NCBI GenBank assembly: GCA_015680685.1
Contig: MNCI01022131.1
Coordinates: 65,371-129,370 of the forward strand
DNA: 64,000 nucleotides
Reading direction: 5' to 3'
Origin: Gnetum montanum
Taxonomy: Eukaryota > Streptophyta > Gnetopsida > Gnetales > Gnetaceae
Positions 22,187 through 33,000 of this stretch are shown one piece after another. Position 1 is the first letter of the stretch, and each line of letters begins with the position of its first letter. The position numbers and the translations under genes were made by a program. The notes beneath the pieces are model-generated. The model searched no databases. It was not told where the DNA came from and saw only the letters and a list, made by a program, of their open reading frames with translations.

Positions 22187-22425
22187 AAATTTCCCATAGT
22201 CCAATAGTATTTGGCAAACAAAGCTTCACGCTCTTGAGGGGGTAGCTGTAAGACTTCCCAAAACAAAGCTCCAAAACTAGATTTCTTAAAATAGTAAGTA
22301 TCTTTATCCATTAGGGTATCTGCAGTACTATATATATATTCAGACTTTAACTGTTCATTCTTCCATTCAGGGGCATTCCATATGGACTCTCTATAGTGCC
22401 AATGAGGCCATTAATTAACTAAGGG
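22187..22425 (-). pseudogene. Unrecognised coding-like fragment beside EVE1
   Basis: On the minus strand a clean reading frame runs from about 22415 to 22190: a WHYRESIWNAPEWKNEQ-type start, then STADTLMDKDTYYFKKSSF, then EVLQLPPQERE, and it ends against the N at 22186. There are no stops over about 75 codons and the amino-acid mix is protein-like. It meets the viral repeat in frame. I do not recognise the family. A fragment of another part of a caulimovirid genome is the leading guess. Confidence 0.5.
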
Positions 22426-22439
22426 AAACATTAAGTAAA

Positions 22440-22729
22440 GATAATTAACATTAATTAATCTATTCTGAATGCTGCAAGGTTTATCATAAAGTTCATCACA
22501 ATGCTCGAATAAAGATCCATTCACTTTATGACTCCTACTGTGGGCACACAGAAATAATTCTAACTCTGAGAGGGAGAAAAGGAAAGAGTTTGGGTAAGGG
22601 ACTAAGACTAACTATGCAAACCAAGTGTGCTTGCCTCTTATTTATGTGCAATGAGGTAGGTTGCGATATTGCGTACATGATATCACATGAAAGGCCATGA
22701 TATCATGTACGTGATATCATGGCTCATCA
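22440..22729 (-). repeat. Ty3/gypsy LTR fragment (same family as 4796 and 57324)
   Basis: Minus-strand LTR start TGATGA (22724-22729), followed inward by a hairpin, then ctcttatttatg, and the block containing cacaatgctcgaataaagatc (22498-22520), which closely matches 57907-57931. The 14-bp U3 array is absent, and the far half of the LTR is missing after about 22440. Confidence 0.72.
22673..22710. promoter_or_regulatory. LTR hairpin, 13-bp arms
   Basis: GTACATGATATCA (22673-22685) and its exact reverse complement TGATATCATGTAC (22698-22710) are separated by 12 bases. It occupies the place of the GATGCATCA hairpin in the LTR at 4796: the arm sequence differs but pairing is kept, and both share a CATGAAA-containing loop side. 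Confidence 0.75.
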
Positions 22730-23120
22730 TATTCTTAAGACTAAATGAAAACTCATCGTCGAGTGTCAATTAGGCTTGGTAGGTATGCTAAATAAATATT
22801 TTGCATAAAAGTTAAACTAGGATTAGCAAGTATGCTATGAAGTTGAAGGAAGCAATGCTCTTTAAATCAAAGTCCTAGTAGATTTAAATTGAAACAAAGC
22901 AACATTTCAAAGTAACTAGGAAAACTTTGCAAGAACATGTAAACAAAGCAATATTTCAAATTAATTATGAAAACTTTGAAAAAATATATGGACAAAGATC
23001 TTTGAATACTTATAAAAAGTATATGATTGCATCAATTGTTTTTGTTAAGAAAGATCTTTGAAAGATCTATAAATGAAGAAAGATCAGGTTTGATTAGCAC
23101 TAGCAAAAAGAGGCTACAAC
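22730..23120. other. AT-rich flank of copy A
   Basis: No gene recognised. Short local repeats (acaaagcaa.atttcaaa at about 22895 and 22945; agatctttgaa at 22998, 23050 and 23061) suggest decayed repetitive DNA. The last five bases before the insertion at 23126 are the target site ctaac (23121-23125). Confidence 0.5.
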
Positions 23121-23506
23121 CTAACTATTGGCACATTTTGGCCATTTCATGGAACAGACACATTGTGGGATTGGTTGCGATAAACTATTATAGAGGTAAG
23201 GATTACAGAAATAGTTACAGTGAAAAGTTTTACTGTAGCCCCATTGAAGTGGTTCTTTGAGAAGATGGAACCCTTCCATCTTCTGTGTGGCATTCTCAAT
23301 GCAAAAGATGTATGGTGTATTGACATTGGCTTCTCCTTCAACATGGAATCTACTCTCTCTCTTTTGACCACATCTTGGTAGCAACTGTTCTTGGACATTC
23401 GGCAAGGGGAGCTGGATCCAGAAATCATAGACCTAAATGTACGAGAAGTTGTGGCCACAAAATTAAAAGCTGATCTAGAATTGGCAAACATACAAATGAT
23501 ACTGAT

Positions 23507-23839
23507 ATGCAAGGATGTTCTCCTCTTGTACTAATATCTACTGTTGTTGTTGCTATGGGACCAATACAATTCGGATTCTGTTGTGGTTACTCATCTCCTA
23601 GAAAAGCTAGAATGATTAAAGACCTTCCCCTGACTTTATCTCAGTTCTCACTTTTTGGATCCCTATTTAATATCAGGGCCATGGGAGGTGCAGCTCTTAG
23701 TGGACATGTTGCTGATTGTCTTGGAGGGAAAGGGGCTCTTTTAATAGCCGTTATCACAAATATACTTGGTTGGCTTCTCATTTCTCTTGCCAAGGCAAGG
23801 CTTGCTTCTCTGTATTCTACATTTCATTTAGTTCTTTAA
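23507..23839 (+). pseudogene. ERD6-like sugar transporter fragment (captured)
   Basis: 111 codons resembling the first part of a plant ERD6-like monosaccharide transporter (major facilitator superfamily). The order is a hydrophobic helix, then MGPIQFGFCCGYSSP, SLFGSLFNIRAMGGAALSGH, and a third helix ending NILGWLLISLAK. In complete proteins (about 480 residues, 12 membrane helices) these segments are helices 1-3, and the family moves sugar across the tonoplast or plasma membrane. Here only that part is left, and changes at conserved positions (such as CLGGKGA where an xxGRKG motif is expected) mark decay. It lies inside copy A, so it is transposon cargo rather than a resident gene. Confidence 0.82.
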
Positions 23840-24149
23840 ATTTTCTGAGGGAAAAGTGGGCAAAAATACAAATAATTTGAAATCTCTACTACTCCAAAAC
23901 CTCCAAGGCCACATCGCCCCTGCTAAGCAAGCTAAGGCTCAGGGCGTAGGTAATGGCTACTCCCATGATGCTATTTCTAGTTTTAGTGGTGTGGCACTAT
24001 ACACAGGGACCGATGTTGGATGTTCTTGTGTTGGGCCTATGTTTGCGTTTGCTTCCGTCGTAGTTAGCTCATGCGGCAGATGGCATGGCGCTCAAATTCT
24101 TGGCCTTCCTAGGCAACCACGATAAACGCAATGGCCCCGGAGGCCCCAT

Positions 24150-24690
24150 AACACTGAAGTGATCACGGCAGCCATTAATGATGTTGTGAGCTTGCCAAAC
24201 AGTATCTTTTGTTAGGCATACATGATCTTGGAGGAGCGCAGATTCATTTGGAGGATGGAAACTACCGTATTGATTCTCCTCTGCACATTCCTAGCAATGT
24301 CAACAACTTTTTGATCCATGGTGGCACATTGCAGGCATTGGGAACATTTTCGAAGAACAAGTATTTGATCGAACTGCGGTCAAGCAGCAGCGAACAATTG
24401 ATAATCCAAAATTCCACATAGACACAACCCACGCTGCCACCAAGATTCCATTGCACGTCGTTGTCGAGGCACAAGCTTAACAACCCGAAGGGCATGGGTG
24501 CCCTGTACATGCACCATCATCCACATGTATGGCTAGAGCTGCACATGAGTGGCAGCGATCAAGAGAGGGGCCTCCAAAATGGCACCGCAGTGACTCCTCT
24601 AGCCATTGGCATGGGCACCGCCTACCAGCTGGTGCTCCACGAGATGGAATTCAATCGTCGTCACGTCATTCGCCTACATCACCAGTAAAA
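24150..24690 (+). pseudogene. QRT3-like polygalacturonase fragment (captured)
   Basis: The frame 24209-24421 encodes LGGAQIHLEDGNYRIDSPL, then NFLIHGGTLQAL and NKYLIELRSS, matching the N-terminal part of pectate-lyase-fold QRT3-type polygalacturonases. Upstream (24155-24205) is a decayed DAI..A..DVVSLP-like entry. 24461-24688 continues in another frame with MGALYMHHH and MGTAYQLVLHEMEF. Complete enzymes hydrolyse cell-wall pectin. The catalytic Asp region is absent and the frames are broken. GC content is higher than the surroundings, as for host exons. Confidence 0.68.
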
Positions 24691-25039
24691 GTATAATGGA
24701 CAAAACTGTAGTAACAAACATGAATTTGGAGGGTTTCATGAAGGAATCTGCCCACATGGGGGAGAATAATTGCATAGCCTTGGTTTTCTCAATAGGCCCT
24801 TTGTTGGAGAATGCAGACATAAGAACAGTACATGAAAAATCATCTCAGACTGGAAGTGTTGATGCAGACATACAGAAAGGTGTTGTAAACACGGGATTTA
24901 TTCAGCATTTGGGGCATGGCTCAGCTACTGAAAATGTACCCTGGAGTTGTTCCTAATGTGGATTTCATGTTCAATGCCGATGACAGACCTGCGCTCTTGC
25001 ATCATATGGTTCCCAAGGAAAATATTCCTCCTCTGTTCT

Positions 25040-25225
25040 TCAGCAGTTAAACACCACACGACAACATTACCGGATGCAGCGGTAGAGCCTTCTTTTGTGG
25101 TGGCGGTTGATATATGGTTCTGGCTGAGATCGGCATAGGGAAGAATAATTAGAAATCGTTTGTAGAGATCAAGAGGTTCCAGGCCTGGCGCCTTCACATT
25201 CGAAGGTGTTCTTAACGGTGCCAAG
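25040..25225. other. Cargo module shared by copies A and C
   Basis: A block containing acattaccggatgcagcggt and agccttctt.tg.ggt reappears in copy C at 54085-54240, including the gaggttccagg/ggtggttccagg end. It is GC-richer than the flanks and may be an exon or untranslated region of a host gene. Both strands are open for 60-100 codons and no protein was recognised. Confidence 0.55.
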
Positions 25226-25414
25226 TAACTACCACCAGATTCAAATTTCTTTTTTCAGCGATTATTTTCCCAAGGAAGCCAGTAGCAAATTTTACGCGGA
25301 TAAATACAGATGATTTATTTATACAAATTCACAAGGACCGGCTTTCTTCATTTAAAAACCTATGCTAAATTACTTTCATAAAAATTGCTAGGGCTTCAAT
25401 GATATTTAATATTT

Positions 25415-26905
25415 AAAAACTTAAAATCCTAAATAAAATAATTAAAATAAATTGGAGATCTTGGATTTATTTTTAAAAAATTATTATTATAAAATAAATA
25501 TTTGTAATATTTACACATGCCAACGTTAGCATGATTTTCTCCTAACTTTATGTATAAGTTACAATCTCCTAACTTGTTGGGCAAGTAATATCTCCTAACT
25601 TGTTGGGCAAGTTATAACTTCCTTACTTGGGAGAGAAGTTAGCTAAGATATTTTGGAATATCTAACTACCTTTGAACCCTATAAAAAGGCTTCAGGGATT
25701 AAGGAAGATAACACAGGACTGGGAGCTCTCACTTGGAGACACACTTTGGGTCTTGGGAAGAGCATTGTAAAGTAGAAATTGTGAAAGATTGCTTGTAAGA
25801 TGATTTGCTAAAGAATATATTTCAGCCTCTTTTTCATAGTCCTATGAGTTATGCTTATTATTTTTTATTTTGTTTAAATTTTTTGGCTAGTGGTTTAGAT
25901 AGTATCATGCTTGGCAAGTAATTTTGGGATTTTTAGATTTCTCTTATTATTCTTGTTGCATAATAGAAGATTTTTATTAAAATTTTTCCATAGAAGCGCT
26001 TTTGTTCGAAAGCCTTAAGAGCATTTTAGTAGTAAATTTTATTATTATGCAATGTATAAGAACCTCTATTGAAATTTTTGTAAGAGAGCCTTTGCATATA
26101 GTTAAGCCATTGAACTATTCAATAGTCAAGAGGGTTCAGAAGATCTTTGGTATTTTGATAGGAACATAATAGCTTCTTTTATCTTTAAAGTGAATCTCCG
26201 TGGTATTTCAATTAGAAATTGTCAAGTCTCTTGAAGGTTCTGTTGAATGCAATTTTTGACATTTGTTATCTAGCCCAAATAGAGTCTCATACGTGATAGT
26301 TTACGTAGCATTTTTTGGGTATCATAGTAGGATTGTCTTAAAGAAATTGCTTATTTGAGCTTTGGAAGTTTGAACAATTTGTAGTTATTGAATTAGGGAT
26401 AGCTTTATTGCACAGTGTTTACTCGTATCATTTTACCTTGTTTAAACATTTGAGGTCTTAACACAAATCTACTTTCTTTTCTGTCTATTTCCATTGAATC
26501 TTGCTCTATTTCTACTTTTCTTGTGGAACTATCTCTTTCTCTAGGGAAAATTAGAAGTAGATTCACAGAGTTGTGCTCAAATGTTTTTGCAAAACTTTAT
26601 TTGTTACAAGTAGGTATTATAAGGACCGTGTAGACTAGGCAATTGAACAAAATAGGAACTCTCAACAACTGACAGTACTTGGCAAAGTTGGCTGAATCTC
26701 TTTAAGATAAGTTATTTGTAGTTTACACACAACGTAATCATTTCATTTTTCACAACCGCACACCACAACAACGCACACACATACTCACATTAACTACTGA
26801 GTCTATTTGGAGGTATCTGGGCCTTGGTGTTGCCAGAGACCAGTAAGCACCTAAATCCTGTTCAAGGACACTCGTTGGCGGTCGTGTCCCAAATGGTCGC
26901 CAATA
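25415..26905 (+). repeat. Constant 3' block of copy A
   Basis: This is highly similar to 33285-34827 in copy B and to the sequenced parts of copy C (about 54375-55134 and 55958-55998). It includes repeated ctaacttgttgggcaagt motifs, a TATA box at 25680-25687, a long noncoding T-rich stretch, and the closing ggtcgcca. The conservation of this end while the interior differs defines the family. Confidence 0.88.
25680..25687 (+). promoter_or_regulatory. TATA box of copy A
   Basis: TATAAAAA in the context gaaccctataaaaaggcttcaggg. The same element is at 33571 (copy B) and 54941 (copy C). Its place about 1.2 kb before the 3' end would leave a long R-U5 if the unit is an LTR. Confidence 0.7.
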
Positions 26906-26910
26906 CTAAC

Positions 26911-28050
26911 TTGCCACCAAATGACTACAAGTAGTTAAATATAATTGCAATTTATAATTGAACTCTTGTAATTTTTAGCCTTCTTTTTCCTTAAGAAATA
27001 CATTTTTTATCAAAAAAACCATTGCACTATTTGTTCCAAAATACAAAATACTATTTGAAATTCTATTTTACACATATTGTATAATAAAAGAAAGAAAAAA
27101 TTTACATGGAAGCTAGAGAAAGGGCCAATAATGGAAAGGTAGAAAGAATTTTCCTAAAGAAATAAAAAGGAAGAAAAATGTAATTAAGATTCCAATATTC
27201 GAATAGATGTAAATTAGATTAAAAGCAGAGGAATCTTACAATGTTTTTAAAAGATGATAATGTAAAAAGAATTTATTATACCTTGCCTTCACTTGCTTAG
27301 GCTAGATAGAAAAAAAATTGTATATACAGAAATCAAGGTTTCCAAAATTAGGCAAAAGCACATCTTTTAGAACAACTTCAATTGAAATTACTGTATGCAT
27401 CTAAATGAATGTTTTCTTCTAACATAATTTATTGTAAATGAATGTTAGCTTACCTTGGCTAAGAAAGAGAATTTATAGAATAATGAAAAGAAAAAAAATT
27501 ATATTGAAGTATTGTGTCCAAGTTCTTTTGTGATTCACACCATTTTAGCATGAGATACATAAACTTTGTAACTTTAAACATAGTATATGTTTTTACTATA
27601 CAATACAAAATGTTGCACTCAAAATATTTAAGAATACTTTTTAAAGATTGGGATAAATTTGAAGAAAATGTTGAATGAAATTAATTTTTCTTACAAACTA
27701 ACTAGGTTACCTTTAAAAATAAAATTGTAAAGAAACAACATGAACTTGATTTCTGATTAACCAAAATTACTATTAAAAATTAGCAAACTTTATCTATTGA
27801 AGGAGTAATAAAAAGATGCTTCTTTTGCAAAAGGAGTGATTTTTGAATTCTTCTACATATGCTAAACAGATTTCTTGAAGTAAAGAATTATGATAAAACT
27901 ATTATGAAATATTATCCAAGAAAAAATATTCTAGGTTGAATAGTTGAACCCTGCAACAACAATCAAACACCCAAGAAACAAAATACAAGAAATATCAAAG
28001 ATAGAGATTTTCATGATTTGACAAAGTGTCTATGTCCATGGTAATGGAAA
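26911..28050. other. AT-rich sequence without a recognised feature
   Basis: After the target-site copy ctaac the sequence is AT-rich, with homopolymer A and T tracts and no open frame of interest. No transposon ends were recognised. Confidence 0.5.
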
Positions 28051-28074
28051 ATTTTTATTAACAAAAGCAAGGAA

Positions 28075-28258
28075 ATATAAAAAACATATTGCTTTCCAAT
28101 ATAGCAGTAGACCACTTAAATACCTATATCCACAATACAACAACAACCCACTTAGATGCCTTGCTCTATAATATGATAGTTGCATGCCTGGATACCTTGC
28201 TTTGTAATACAACAACAACCTATTTAAACACTTTGCTCTACAATATAGCAACAATCTA
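28075..28258. repeat. Minisatellite of about 36 bp, left of EVE2
   Basis: About five units, each of the type TTGCTCTATAATACAACAACAACCYACTTAGATGCC, with starts near 28088, 28123, 28160, 28197 and 28226. The same unit continues on the other side of the EVE2 relic at 38324-38385, so the virus relic interrupts this array. Confidence 0.72.
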
Positions 28259-29579
28259 AACCAAATTGATCATAACATTCATACACAATTGTTAGACAGA
28301 CCAGCCATCTTATTCATAAATGCCATAACAAAAGAATTTACCAAGGACAAAACAAATTATGATGATAGCTATATAGAAAGGTTTTTTAGAGCTAAATTAG
28401 AAAATATTAAATATGTGGATCCATTCTTAGATACTATGAAAGAATAGTATTATAGAGGTAAAATAACACATGATAGATCAACAAAAAAACATCTACTTGG
28501 TGCAATGCTACCTTCGTTTGCAGAAAAGTATGGACAAGAGCTATATACATACGGAGAATCAATTGATAGTATGAGGTTTAGTGCCATTAGGAAACACATC
28601 AAAGAAATTAATAGAACCATTTATCATGATATCTAAGCTCAAAAACAACTACTGAGAAAAAATTAGGACATTTTTATTGTCAACAAATCTATCCTAATTC
28701 TTATGGATTTACAAAATCAAATCTTGAACGAAAGTATAGGCCACATCATTGTTATCAAAATAAGCCAAAGAAATGATGGAAACCTAAGTATACTAAAAAG
28801 AATACAAGTAATGTACTCAGAGGAATGTTCAAGCAAAGAAAAAATAAACTAAACAAAGATGATGTCTAATGCTTCCTCTGCCAAGCAAACCACCTAACTA
28901 TAAATTGTACTAAGAAGCATAAGTATCCTTGGAAAGTAAATTTCATTGCGTAGCATAATTTGTCTAAAAATTATTATGACTTTACAATTAATGAAAACAC
29001 TACTTTCAAACTAAGTGACATCTTGATTGAATCTAATGATTACTATGACTATATTATTAGCAATTCATATTATGATCCAAACACTCACATTTTTAGTGGG
29101 GATGGGGATAGTGATTATTATGTTTGTTCAATGAATAGACTTAACTTGCTAAATCTCTAGACCTTGTAGAAAAAGATCCAGTATACCATATGATTAGGCA
29201 ATAGTTAGAAAAGTTAGAAAAAGAAAAGGCAGACATACCAATTAGTGATATTAATCATATTATGGCTCCCAAAAGAGGGATTAGAGAAAAGAAGAAAGAG
29301 CTCCATGAATAAAGACTCTTGATAGAAGAATGTTGGTTTAGATATCTAGACTACCAACCATAACTAGATGAGTGGGAAGAAGAACCACTCAAAGAACCCA
29401 TAAAGGAACAACATGAACCACAAAAATTCCAACCTCCAAAACTCAATGAATCATTGATGAAATTATATCATATTGAGCAACTAAGAAAATTTATCCAAAT
29501 GGCCACACAAGAGATTCAATAGTTAGAATGAATAGAAGAGAGCTACCAATGACAGCAATACCAAGCAGAAACATAGGTA

Positions 29580-29873
29580 ATGCCTATCCATTTAGTTAAC
29601 ACCAACCCACAAGTAAAATTTAACTTACCTATTTGCACTTTGTTTGTTAAGATTAAACATTATAAGACGTATTCTATAGATGTATTAATTCATTTAGGTA
29701 CTAAAGTATCTTTTGAAAAATCACATATCATCCCATCTCACTTATGGAAAAATGTCCAAAAACTTATATCATGTTCAAGACATAAAAAATGGGTAGTGAA
29801 CACAAGGCTCAAATCCCAATTAAATTTCCTAGTGGAAAATTTATTAATATCAAAATTATCCACTATGAAATGA
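29580..29873 (+). pseudogene. EVE2 aspartic protease remnant
   Basis: An open stretch of 97 codons. VLIHLGTKVSFEKSHIIPSHLW occupies the place of the retropepsin D(T/S)GA...C motif, with the catalytic Asp replaced by His. It lies between the zinc knuckle and reverse transcriptase, as in Caulimoviridae. The substitution would abolish activity. Confidence 0.6.
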
Positions 29874-30099
29874 GGTCATATAATTTGCTAGTTGGAATAA
29901 ATAACCTAGTAGCTTTAGAACCTTATACAATAGGCCCCACTTATATAAGCATAGCCAAATAACATTTCCAACATCAAGCAAATTACCAAAGTTATTTCCC
30001 AGTACAACTTGCATATAAGGAACCCAATAACCAATGGATAGTTAATAGAATAAATAAATTAGAAAATCAGTATGATAGTATAAGGAAAGAACTACTAAT

Positions 30100-31000
30100 G
30101 CTAGCTAGTGATGATCCTACAATCTTTATGCATAAGAAAGAGCATTGGTGTACTATTGACTTCAAAGATAACATTAAAATTAAAACCTAAGCTCACCATA
30201 TAGGAATGCCTCAATTGTTAAGATCTAGATGCAAATAAGAGATTGTTACACTAACGGATAAGAAACTTATCCAACCAAGTAATAGTATATTTTCATGTAT
30301 AGCTTTTTGTGTCAATAAAAGAGTAGAATAAGTGAGAGGTAAGAAAATATTAGTAGTGAATTATAAACCTCTCAATGACTTAATAAAACCTATCCAACAT
30401 CCTATCCCAAATAAAGATGACCTATTCCAAAAATTGTTACATACTAATGTATACTCAAAATTTTATTTTAAATTAGGATTTCTGCAAATATAGGTACAAC
30501 CAAAAGATAGATGGAAAACTACCTTTACTATTCCTAGTGGTATCTATGAATGGACGGTTTTATCTTTTGGTATTAAAATAATGCCCTCTACTTTCCAACA
30601 ATGTATGGATTAGATTTTTAGTAAGTTTCCTTTTATCCTAGTGTATATTGATGATATACTAATTATGAGTAAAAATCCACAATAGCACTTGGAGCATTTA
30701 CATAGATTTAAGTAATTAATAGATGAGAATGGTTTGGTACTTTCACCAACCAAAATGACAATTACTTAAATCTCCATTCACTTACTAGGATTAGATATCA
30801 ACAATGGCACAGTTGCATTACAACCCCATATATTAGAATCAATAAAGAAGTTTTTAGATGAAATTTGAGACAAAACACAACTATAATGATTTATTGGTTA
30901 TGTGAACTATGTATCTAGATTTTATAAGTATCTTGCCAAGGATCAAAAACTATTAAATGAGAAATTAGGAGAAAATCCTACACCTTGGGCAAAAAGCATA
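30100..31000 (+). pseudogene. EVE2 reverse transcriptase remnant
   Basis: Through stops one reads VNYKPLNDLIKPIQHPIPNKDDL, KTTFTIPSGIYEWTVLSFG, and LVYIDDILIMSK (YIDD box near 30640-30660), then LLGLDIN and FIGYVNYVSRFYKYLAKD. These are reverse transcriptase motifs in order, diagnostic of the Caulimoviridae/Ty3 branch. The adjoining movement-protein homologue and initiator-Met primer site favour a pararetrovirus. Confidence 0.85.
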
Positions 31001-31039
31001 CTAAATCTTTTATCAACATTAAAATATAGTGTAATAATC

Positions 31040-31377
31040 TTCCAAGATTACAATTACCAATCGATGGTAAACTTATTCTAGAAATAGATGCTTCTAGTAA
31101 ATTTTTTAGTGCTAGCTTAAAAGAACAAAATGATAATATAATACAAATATATATGCCTCTCGAAAATTTACAAATTCCTAGAAGAATTATCATAGTACTC
31201 ATAAGAAATTACTTGCAATTATTAAGGGTATTGAGAAATTTTGGTTATTTTTGCAAAATGTGCACTTCATAGTCCACAATGATCTAAAAACTGTTGACAA
31301 GTACTTAAGTAGTAAAGATCTTAATAAAGTAGCTTACACCAGGCTTATTAGATGGACATTATATCTAGCTAACTTTG
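31040..31377 (+). pseudogene. EVE2 RNase H, left half
   Basis: LILEIDASSKFFSASLKEQ (first catalytic Asp) is at about 31070-31125, and VHFIVHNDLKTVDKYLSSK then RLIRWTLYLANF are at about 31260-31377. The reading frame stops at the copy B insertion point; the missing end of the domain is found directly after copy B at 34833. Confidence 0.85.
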
Positions 31378-32084
31378 TGTTGGCACATTTTGGCCATTTC
31401 ATGGAACATGTTGACATGGTTAAAGTTGGTTAAGAGTTTTTTGGAGAAGTGGCAAAAAGTTCAGTACGAGAGGAAAAGGAATAACTTAACAACAGCATTC
31501 TTTTAATTTAAGAAAAAGAATATAGGAGCACCATTCCTATAGTAAGCTTATATAAATATATTATGATACATTGGGCTTTACGGATGAATATCTTGATAAC
31601 CTCAATGCCTGCTTTCCATCTCTATCACAACTAACCAAGTCTAGCGGGATTATGGAGGAAGTCAAATTTTTATATCATTTATATGATATGAATAAGTAGC
31701 AAATAAAATAGTTTCTCAAGTAAAATTGGTTTTCTATCCATTTCATTTCAGAAAAGCATATCTCTGCAGCAATGCAAATTTTGCAGTCCAGTGCAGGGTA
31801 AATTTATTTCTCCCGTGAATCGTCTAAAATTTCATGGCTGTAGTAGACTTCCATGCTCAAAAGATTGGCACACGACCATCAAGATTATATCTTCATTGAT
31901 TAAATAGGAAATTAATGTAAGAAATATAAGCATGCAGAGGTAAAAAAACTAAAACAACGATATCTGATAGCAATAGTTTTCCGCATTCGGCTGTTGCGTC
32001 AGTGGTCATTGTTGTATCATTACTAGAAGGCCAAAGAAATACAAGGAGCAGAAGAAAAAATAGAACAAATCTAGGTAGGCAACA

Positions 32085-32268
32085 AGCATGGAAAAATCGT
32101 TGGTCACGTGGTGCTTATCACGGTGCAACCAGGCACCAGAAAAACCGCCATCGCCATGGGCATGTCCAAGTCCCTGGGCAACAAGACCCCCTTTGCCATG
32201 ATGGCCGACTATGAGAGATGAGCAAAACCGAAACCCTCACTCAAGCCTTCCGCAAGGCCATCGGCATG
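32085..32268 (+). pseudogene. RuvB-like helicase fragment (captured)
   Basis: Two adjacent pieces in different frames. 32085-32213 encodes KIVGHVVLI..QPGTRKTAIAMGMSKSLGNKTPFAMM, and 32218-32268 encodes MSKTETLTQAFRKAIGM. Both match the region around the Walker A site of plant RUVBL1/2 (TIP49) AAA+ ATPases, which act in chromatin remodelling. Relative to the family, the Walker A GxPGTGKT is damaged (Gly to Arg before Lys-Thr) and a short stretch between the pieces is missing. It lies within copy B and so is transposon cargo. Confidence 0.85.
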
Positions 32269-32479
32269 TGAATCCACACATACCATACACAGAAAAAAGA
32301 GTCACATTTTGCTGAAACCTCAGTCTCATTACCAGATTTGCTTGTTCTCATTGATGACACCAGGGCATCTCCATCAAATAAAACTACCCCCCTTCTCCAG
32401 CATATCATATGCCCGGTCTGTTCGCTTATACTCACTACTCTACTCATCCATTCAATCCTTTCTTTTTGACATCGCATAT

Positions 32480-33000
32480 CCTTCTTTCCACGAATGAACT
32501 ATTTTGCTCCTTGCTTGGAAAGTTACGATCAGAGACGACCACCACTGCCGCTGCATCAGCGAGCTCTTGTTCTACACGAAGGTCCACGACGTGCAGCTGA
32601 GGCGTGATTGCATCATTATCGTACCATCAAACCCTACTGGCCTCTGCACTATTTCACAATTTTCATCAGCAATGCGCAGGAATACATTTTGGTTGCTGTG
32701 TTTTGGTTCTGTCTCATTGCTTGAATAGCTTCCCAACGTGCACATTCGAAGGGGTGTAACAACTTCCAATTATTACCAAATGATTTTCCAAAGGGTTTTG
32801 ATGCATATACCATTATTAGAACCACTTTGATTAATATGCATTCCAAATGCAAGGATATGTACGAAGTTAGGAAATTACTTCCAGAGAAGACTTTGCAATG
32901 ATGAACCTGCAAATAACCTTATCAAAAATAGTAGCAGTGCCCGACACCGACGCATTCGTCATCGCCATACCAATCCACTGAACACGGCAATAGAGACACA
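32480..33000. other. Further GC-richer cargo of copy B
   Basis: 32500-32760 and 32935-33000 are richer in GC and CpG than the surroundings. The + strand is open at 32504-32728, with HHCRCISELLFYTKVHDVQLRRD, and the minus strand is partly open. No protein was recognised. A cacattcgaagg.gt motif at 32741 is shared with copy A at 25195. Confidence 0.4.

Larger units (their letters stand above)
23126..26905 (+). mobile_element. Copy A of the host-gene-carrying LTR-like family
   Basis: 3780 bp, flanked by the exact 5-bp duplication CTAAC (23121-23125 and 26906-26910). It begins TATTGGCACATTTTGGCCAT and ends GGTCGCCAATA. Its first roughly 30 bases and last roughly 1.5 kb are shared with copies B and C; the interior is not. 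TG..CA-type ends, 5-bp duplication and a TATA box 1.2 kb from the 3' end suggest a solo LTR with U3 on the left. Both terminal hexamers carry the same change (TATTGG/CCAATA instead of TGTTGG/CCAACA). The interior holds pieces of at least two host genes. Confidence 0.85.
28260..31377 (+). pseudogene. EVE2 pararetrovirus relic, first segment (capsid to RNase H)
   Basis: Decayed caulimovirid coding sequence on the + strand, full of stops. In order: capsid remnant (28300-28660, FITKEFTKD and ERFFRAKLENIKYVDPFLDT-type motifs), basic tail and a zinc-knuckle-like CFLCQANHLTINC (28871-28910, one residue short of the usual spacing), acidic linker, protease remnant, reverse transcriptase and RNase H. 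The segment starts within capsid and is broken off in RNase H at 31377 by copy B, resuming at 34833. More diverged than EVE1; its C-terminal region (35.0-35.76 kb) suggests another lineage, perhaps florendovirus-like. Confidence 0.82.

Noticed and set aside
23507-23839. A resident, working sugar transporter gene
   Set aside because: Only the first three helices are present, conserved positions are changed, and it lies between the constant ends of copy A with a target-site duplication around it.
23126-26905. Copies A-C as Helitrons or Pack-MULEs
   Set aside because: Helitrons make no target-site duplication, and MULEs make 8-11 bp ones with long inverted repeats; here the duplication is 5 bp with only about 7 bp of terminal inverted repeat.
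28960-29160. A separate small Asp/Tyr/Ser-rich gene
   Set aside because: It lies in the acidic linker between zinc knuckle and protease of EVE2 and is part of that decayed polyprotein.
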